The position numbers were made by a program, and so were the translations under genes. Below, in pieces: positions 1-3,681 of a stretch of 6,258 nt of DNA (position 1 is its first letter; each line of letters starts with the position of its first letter). The DNA lies in contig DASYHY010000134.1 of assembly GCA_036252795.1 (NCBI GenBank), forward strand, positions 1 to 6,258. The letters are read 5' to 3'. A model generated the notes under the pieces. That model ran no database searches. It worked only from the letters and a program-made list of their open reading frames with translations, and was not told the origin of the DNA. The DNA is from Aurantimonas sp036252795 (GTDB lineage: Bacteria > Pseudomonadota > Alphaproteobacteria > Rhizobiales > Rhizobiaceae).

Positions 1-446
1 TCCTTCGGCTTCTGCGGGTCGCCCATGTCGACATTGATCGGGACGACGGCGAAGTCCGGCCCGCCCTCGTCGCGCTCCAGCGCGTCGAGCGCCGGCATCT
101 CCTGGCGGCAGGGCCCGCACCAGGTCGCCCACAGATTGACCAGCAGGGTGCGGCCGGCGAAATCGGCGAGGCTCGCCGGATTGCCGTCGCCGTCCTCGAA
201 CGCGATCGCCGAGACGTCGAAGGGCGTCTCCAGCGGCTGCACCGCCGCGACCTCGCCGCGGGCGCGATCGTCCAGCGCCGCCGACAGCGTCTCGTCGAGC
301 GGGCAGGCTGCCGCGACTTCGTTGCCAGATCCCGTCTCGCTCACGTATAGGACGGCTCCCCCCGCAGCGAGGCCGCCCAACAGCGCCACCGCCGCGACGA
401 GACCCAGCCGCCGCCCGTTCGAGACCTTCGGTGTTTCGTCGGACAT
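1..446 (-). CDS. tlpA: TlpA-like membrane-anchored thiol:disulfide oxidoreductase (partial, C-terminus off the left edge)
   Basis: 148 residues are visible. A short cytoplasmic N-terminus (about 1-12, with Arg12-Arg13) is followed by one hydrophobic segment (about 14-35), then a periplasmic linker and a thioredoxin-like domain with the active site WATWCGPC (Cys110 and Cys113) followed by RQEMP. TlpA proteins are periplasmic reductants; in rhizobia they serve assembly of the copper centres of cytochrome oxidase. An extra Cys48 lies after the membrane segment, where TlpA of Bradyrhizobium has a cysteine of a second, structural disulfide; its partner would lie off the window. The cis-proline part of the fold is also missing. 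I chose the ATG at 446 because GAAAGG lies 11 bases upstream and the protein then begins MSDETPK. An in-frame ATG at 473 would add nine residues (MESRKALDD) but has no ribosome binding site. The gene is divergent from argH. Family assignment is firm; the precise partner protein is inference. Confidence 0.93.
   Translation of the reverse strand, partial: MSDETPKVSNGRRLGLVAAVALLGGLAAGGAVLYVSETGSGNEVAAACPLDETLSAALDDRARGEVAAVQPLETPFDVSAIAFEDGDGNPASLADFAGRTLLVNLWATWCGPCRQEMPALDALERDEGGPDFAVVPINVDMGDPQKPK
322..351 (+). promoter_or_regulatory. Candidate sigma-70-like promoter for argH, inside tlpA
   Basis: On the plus strand TTGCCA (322-327) and TATAGG (346-351) are separated by 18 bases, a 5/6 match to TTGACA and a 4/6 match to TATAAT at acceptable spacing. 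Transcription would begin near 358 and give a leader of roughly 110 bases before argH. The element sits in the tlpA membrane-segment region, and its -10 part forces a Leu CTA codon in tlpA, apparently the only CTA in the visible part of that GC-rich gene. This is sequence-match evidence only. Confidence 0.45.
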
Positions 447-471
447 GTCGTCGAGAGCCTTTCGGGATTCC

Positions 472-1875
472 ATGAGCGATAAGATCAGCAACGAGATGTG
501 GGGCGGCCGTTTCGCCTCGGGGCCCGCCGCGATCATGGAGGAGATCAACGCGTCGATCGATTTCGACAAGCGTCTATATGGCGAGGATATCGACGGATCG
601 AAAGCCCATGCGACAATGCTGGGCGCGCAAAGCATCATCACGGCCGAGGACGCGGCCCTGATCTGCGAGGGGCTCGAGCAGATCCGCGCCGAGATCGCCG
701 CCGGCAGCTTCGCCTTCTCGCGCCAGCGCGAGGACATCCACATGAATGTCGAGGCGCGGCTCGCCGAGCTGATCGGGCCCGCCGCCGGGCGCCTGCACAC
801 GGCGCGCTCGCGGAACGACCAGGTGGCGGTGGATTTCCGCCTGCACGTGAAGTCGGCGCTCGGCTCGCTGGCGGCGGCGCTGGAGGCATTCATCGGCGCG
901 CTGCTCGACAAGGCGGATGAACATGCCGGCACGGTGATGCCCGGCTTCACCCATCTCCAGGTGGCGCAGCCGGTGACATTCGGCCATCACTGCCTCGCCT
1001 ATGTGGAGATGGCGGCGCGCGACCTGTCGCGCTGCCGCGACGCGCTCACGCGCCTCGACGAATGCCCGCTGGGCGCCGCCGCGCTCGCCGGCACCGGCTT
1101 TGCGATCGACCGGCACGCGACCGCGGAAGCCCTGGGATTTCGGGAGCCGACCCGCAACTCGCTGGATTCGGTGTCGGACCGCGATTTCGCGCTGGAGTTC
1201 CTGTCGATCGCGGCGATCTGCGCCACGCATCTGTCGCGCCTCGCCGAGGAGATCGTCATCTGGTCGACGCCGCAATTCGGCTTCATCCGGCTGTCGGACG
1301 CGTTCTCCACCGGTTCCTCGATCATGCCGCAGAAGCGCAATCCGGACGCGGCGGAACTGGTGCGCGCCAAGCCCGGCCGCATCAACGGCGCGCTGATCTC
1401 GCTGCTGACGGTGATGAAGGGCCTGCCGCTGACCTATTCGAAGGATATGCAGGAGGACAAGGAGCAGGTCTTCGACGCGATCGACTCGCTGTCCCTGGCG
1501 CTGGCGGCCGCCACCGGCATGGTCCGCGACATGACGGTCGACGTCGCGGCGATGCGCCGCGCCGCCGGGCACGGCTATGCCACGGCCACCGACCTCGCCG
1601 ACTGGCTGGTGCGCGAGGCGGGCCTGCCGTTCCGTGAGGCGCATCACGTGACCGGACGGGCGGTGGCGGCGGCCGAGGAGCGCGGCGCGGGCCTGGAAGA
1701 CCTGCCGCTCGCCATCCTGCAGGCGATCGATCCGCGCATCACGGACGCGGTGTATTCGGTGCTCGGCGTCGATGCGTCGGTGGAGAGCCGCACGAGTTTC
1801 GGCGGCACGGCGCCGGACAATGTCCGCACGCAGATCGCCTACTGGCGCGAGCGCCTCGGGCAGGGCGGGCGATAG
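472..1875 (+). CDS. argH: Argininosuccinate lyase
   Basis: A complete protein of 467 residues, usual for the family. The cytoplasmic enzyme splits L-argininosuccinate into L-arginine and fumarate, the last step of arginine synthesis, as a homotetramer of the fumarase/aspartase superfamily. Visible marks in order are WGGRF (10-14), SRNDQ (113-117), Thr160-His161 followed by LQ (the catalytic His region), the superfamily signature loop GSSIMPQKRNPD (281-292) with the catalytic serine, and YSKDMQEDKE (322-331). The reading frame stays open far upstream to position 25, but that stretch is antisense to tlpA and does not resemble ArgH. I therefore start at ATG 472, giving MSDKISNEMWGGRF. A weak GGGA (464-467) is the only ribosome-binding hint. 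An in-frame ATG at 445 would add nine residues and overlap the tlpA start. It is probably transcribed from the promoter inside tlpA, possibly with read-through into the downstream genes. Confidence 0.97.
   Translation: MSDKISNEMWGGRFASGPAAIMEEINASIDFDKRLYGEDIDGSKAHATMLGAQSIITAEDAALICEGLEQIRAEIAAGSFAFSRQREDIHMNVEARLAELIGPAAGRLHTARSRNDQVAVDFRLHVKSALGSLAAALEAFIGALLDKADEHAGTVMPGFTHLQVAQPVTFGHHCLAYVEMAARDLSRCRDALTRLDECPLGAAALAGTGFAIDRHATAEALGFREPTRNSLDSVSDRDFALEFLSIAAICATHLSRLAEEIVIWSTPQFGFIRLSDAFSTGSSIMPQKRNPDAAELVRAKPGRINGALISLLTVMKGLPLTYSKDMQEDKEQVFDAIDSLSLALAAATGMVRDMTVDVAAMRRAAGHGYATATDLADWLVREAGLPFREAHHVTGRAVAAAEERGAGLEDLPLAILQAIDPRITDAVYSVLGVDASVESRTSFGGTAPDNVRTQIAYWRERLGQGGR
573..603 (-). 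promoter_or_regulatory. Weak candidate promoter for tlpA, inside argH
   Basis: Read on the minus strand, TTTCGA (603-598) and TATAGA (578-573) are 19 bases apart. The -10 is fair, but the -35 and spacing are poor. The -10 is created by the argH codons CTA TAT (574-579) at a conserved Leu-Tyr; by eye this is the only in-frame CTA in argH. The position, about 120 bases upstream of the tlpA start, would suit a tlpA promoter, since the gap between the genes is too short to hold one. Confidence 0.2.
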
Positions 1876-1888
1876 TCGCGAGCGGGTG

Positions 1889-1936
1889 GTGATTTCTTCG
1901 CCGGGAACGGCTATCACGGCGGTGGCAAAGTGCCAC
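1889..1936 (+). other. Two small hairpins between argH and the lipoprotein gene
   Basis: The first has outer arms GTGAT (1889-1893) and ATCAC (1913-1917) around an inner stem GCCG/CGGC (1900-1903, 1908-1911) closed by the GNRA-type tetraloop GGAA. The second is a perfect six-pair inverted repeat GTGGCA/TGCCAC (1922-1927, 1931-1936) with a three-base loop. Neither is followed by a T run, so they do not look like intrinsic terminators. They could be mRNA processing or stability elements, or chance. Confidence 0.3.
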
Positions 1937-1968
1937 AATCGGCAGCGGACAGCGCGGGCATGGGCGAC

Positions 1969-2271
1969 ATGACGGATCGATCGAGGCGGGCGGCGGCAGT
2001 CGTCCTGATCATGGCGGGCGCCGCGCTTCTCGGCGGCTGCGGCGTCAAGAACATGCCGGTCGCGCCGGCGTCGGGCCAGACGCCGGACGTCGTCACCGAC
2101 GGGCAGGCCGCGGGCGGCTCGTCGGTCCTCGGCGACGGCGATGCGGCGTCGACCGTGCGCAGCCAGCGTATCTCCTCGGTCCAGAACGACAACATGGTCA
2201 GCGCGGCGGAAATCACCCGCAATTCCCCGGCCGCCGGCTCCAGCTTCATCCTCGATCCGCTGCTGAACTGA
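1969..2271 (+). CDS. Small outer-membrane-type lipoprotein, LptM-like, upstream of lysA
   Basis: 100 residues from the ATG at 1969. Basic residues near the N-terminus (Arg4, Arg6, Arg7) are followed by a hydrophobic stretch (8-21) and a lipobox LGGC with Cys24 as the lipidated residue: a textbook signal peptidase II substrate. The residue after the cysteine is Gly, not Asp, which favours export onward to the outer membrane by the usual rule. The mature part is short, polar, rich in Gly, Ala and Ser and probably disordered, ending in SSFILDPLLN. A short lipoprotein directly before lysA or dapF is a recurring proteobacterial arrangement; LptM (YifL in E. coli) helps oxidative maturation of the LPS translocon LptD. 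Here CGVKNMP replaces the usual CGxKGPLY-type start, so membership is likely but divergent, and I give no symbol. In-frame starts at 1960 (ATG) and 1930 (GTG) would lengthen the signal peptide unnecessarily. No strong ribosome binding site is seen. The gene lies 93 bp after argH and 39 bp before lysA. Confidence 0.82.
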   Translation: MTDRSRRAAAVVLIMAGAALLGGCGVKNMPVAPASGQTPDVVTDGQAAGGSSVLGDGDAASTVRSQRISSVQNDNMVSAAEITRNSPAAGSSFILDPLLN

Positions 2272-2297
2272 GCGCCGCCCGGCGCTTCCGCCTTTCC
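2270..2297 (+). terminator. Hairpin with weak pyrimidine tail between the lipoprotein gene and lysA
   Basis: AGCGCC (2271-2276) pairs perfectly with GGCGCT (2281-2286) around a GCCC loop, with a possible further G-T pair (2270/2287). The left arm begins at the last base of the lipoprotein stop codon. The stem is followed by CCGCCTTTCCC, a pyrimidine tract with only three consecutive T, so it is a poor intrinsic terminator. Since lysA begins 25 bases later, partial attenuation or 3'-end stabilisation is more plausible than full termination. Confidence 0.3.
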
Positions 2298-2310
2298 CAG
2301 CCCAGGCAAC

Positions 2311-3585
2311 ATGAATCATTTCGAGATCCGGGACGGCGCCCTCTTCGCCGAAGCCGTGGCCGTGGAGCGCATCGCGCATGACGTCGGCACGCCGTTCTAC
2401 TGCTATTCCACCGCCACGCTGACGCGCCACTACGAGGTGTTCACACGGGCCTTCGCCGACATCGACGCGCTGGTCTGCTACGCGATGAAGGCGAACTCCA
2501 ACCAGGCGGTGCTGGCGACGCTGGCGCGGCTCGGGGCCGGCGCCGACGTCGTGTCGGGCGGGGAATTGCTGCGCGCCCTGCGGGCCGGCATCGCGCCGGA
2601 GAAGATCATGTTCTCCGGCGTCGGCAAGACGATTCCGGAGATCGACCTGGCGCTGGCGGCCGGCATCTTCTGCTTCAACGTCGAGTCCGAGCCCGAACTG
2701 GAAACGATCGCCGCCCGGGCGGTGGAAGCGGGGACGATCGCGCCGGTCTCCTTCCGGATCAACCCGGATGTCGACGCCCGCACCCACGCGAAGATCTCCA
2801 CCGGCAAGAAGTCCGACAAGTTCGGCATCGCCTTCGACCGCGCCATGGACGTCTACGACCGGGCGCGGGCACTGCCGGGCGTCGCGGTATGCGGGATCGA
2901 CATGCATATCGGCAGCCAGATCATCGAAATGGAGCCGTTCGACCAGGCGTTCGGCCGGCTGGCCGGGCTGGTGCGGCGGCTGCGGGAAGCCGGCCATTCG
3001 ATCAGCCATGTCGATCTCGGCGGCGGGCTCGGCGTGCCGTACCGGCGCGACAATGCGCCGCCGCCCGAACCCGATGCCTATGCCGAGATCGTCAAGCGCC
3101 ACGTGCGCGACCTCGATTGCCAGGTGGTGTTCGAGCCCGGCAGGCTGATCGCCGCCAATGCCGGAATCCTCGTCGCGCGGGTTCTTTACGTGAAGGAGAC
3201 CGGGGACAAGGCGTTCCTCATCGTCGACGCGGCGATGAACGACCTGGTGCGCCCGACGCTCTACGACGCGTGGCACGACATCCATCCGGTGGTCGAGCGG
3301 GCGGACGGGCGGCGCATGGTCGCCGACGTCGTCGGGCCGGTCTGTGAGAGCGGCGACTTCTTCGCAAGGGACCGCGAGATGCCGGCCGTGGAGGCGGGGG
3401 ACCTCGTCTATCTCTCCTCGGCCGGCGCCTATGGCGCGGTGCAGTCGGGAACCTACAATTCACGGCCGCTGATCGCCGAGGTGCTGGTCCGGGAGGACGA
3501 GTTCTTCCCCGTCCGTCCGCGCCAGACCATCGACGAGCTGATCGCGCTGGACCGGCTGCCGCCCTGGCTCGACGACACGGCGTGA
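2311..3585 (+). CDS. lysA: Diaminopimelate decarboxylase
   Basis: A complete protein of 424 residues, typical length. The cytoplasmic, pyridoxal-phosphate-dependent, dimeric enzyme decarboxylates meso-diaminopimelate to L-lysine and CO2, the last step of lysine synthesis; its substrate is also a peptidoglycan building block. It has the fold-III (alanine-racemase-like) layout. The N-terminal barrel carries the cofactor lysine Lys60 in YAMKAN, then HIGSQI (199-204), the phosphate-binding glycine loop DLGGGLG (235-241) and EPGR (275-278). The C-terminal beta domain has the catalytic CESGD (345-349) and Tyr374 in SAGAYG, followed by YNSRP (382-386). CESGD and HIGSQ mark it as LysA rather than an ornithine or arginine decarboxylase. 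The ATG at 2311 gives the expected N-terminus MNHFEIRDGALFAE; the only ribosome-binding hint is a weak AGG at 2304-2306. No lysine riboswitch is visible in the 39-bp leader. It is probably co-transcribed with the lipoprotein gene. Confidence 0.97.
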   Translation: MNHFEIRDGALFAEAVAVERIAHDVGTPFYCYSTATLTRHYEVFTRAFADIDALVCYAMKANSNQAVLATLARLGAGADVVSGGELLRALRAGIAPEKIMFSGVGKTIPEIDLALAAGIFCFNVESEPELETIAARAVEAGTIAPVSFRINPDVDARTHAKISTGKKSDKFGIAFDRAMDVYDRARALPGVAVCGIDMHIGSQIIEMEPFDQAFGRLAGLVRRLREAGHSISHVDLGGGLGVPYRRDNAPPPEPDAYAEIVKRHVRDLDCQVVFEPGRLIAANAGILVARVLYVKETGDKAFLIVDAAMNDLVRPTLYDAWHDIHPVVERADGRRMVADVVGPVCESGDFFARDREMPAVEAGDLVYLSSAGAYGAVQSGTYNSRPLIAEVLVREDEFFPVRPRQTIDELIALDRLPPWLDDTA

Positions 3586-3592
3586 CCGCCGT
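3577..3592 (+). other. Inverted repeat across the lysA stop codon
   Basis: ACGGCG (3577-3582) and CGCCGT (3587-3592) are perfectly complementary around a four-base loop TGAC that contains the TGA stop. No T run follows, so it is not a convincing terminator. It could protect the lysA mRNA end or be chance in GC-rich DNA. The rest of the gap to 3681 holds one AT-rich patch (CTCAAAAACTGTTAAGC, 3633-3649) without a recognisable -35/-10 pair. Confidence 0.25.
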
Positions 3593-3681
3593 CGCGCCGG
3601 CTTCACAGATGCGTCAGTCGCCTCGTCTTCGCCTCAAAAACTGTTAAGCTTCTCAGGTCTTACGAGGAACGAGAGCTGGCC

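Noticed and set aside
25..471. In-frame plus-strand extension of argH that would give a 616-residue protein
   Set aside because: The added 149 residues are low-complexity Ser/Ala/Arg sequence, the antisense shadow of tlpA, and the ArgH family begins near WGGRF at the 472 start.
1930..1968. GTG start at 1930 for the lipoprotein
   Set aside because: The GTG begins in the loop of a hairpin, has no ribosome binding site, and would place 13 polar residues before an already complete signal peptide.
2272..2310. Lysine riboswitch upstream of lysA
   Set aside because: The leader is only 39 bp with one short hairpin, far too small for a lysine aptamer.
574..3285. 903-codon open frame on the minus strand across argH, the lipoprotein gene and lysA
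   Set aside because: It is opposite strongly supported genes, is rich in Arg, His, Gly and Ala with no recognisable motif, and is expected from GC-rich third positions suppressing antisense stops.
3633..3662. AT-rich patch before the DUF4175 gene as a promoter or CtrA-type site
   Set aside because: TTAA occurs once, but the second half-site is not at seven-base spacing, and no -35 element lies at the right distance from TTAAGC.
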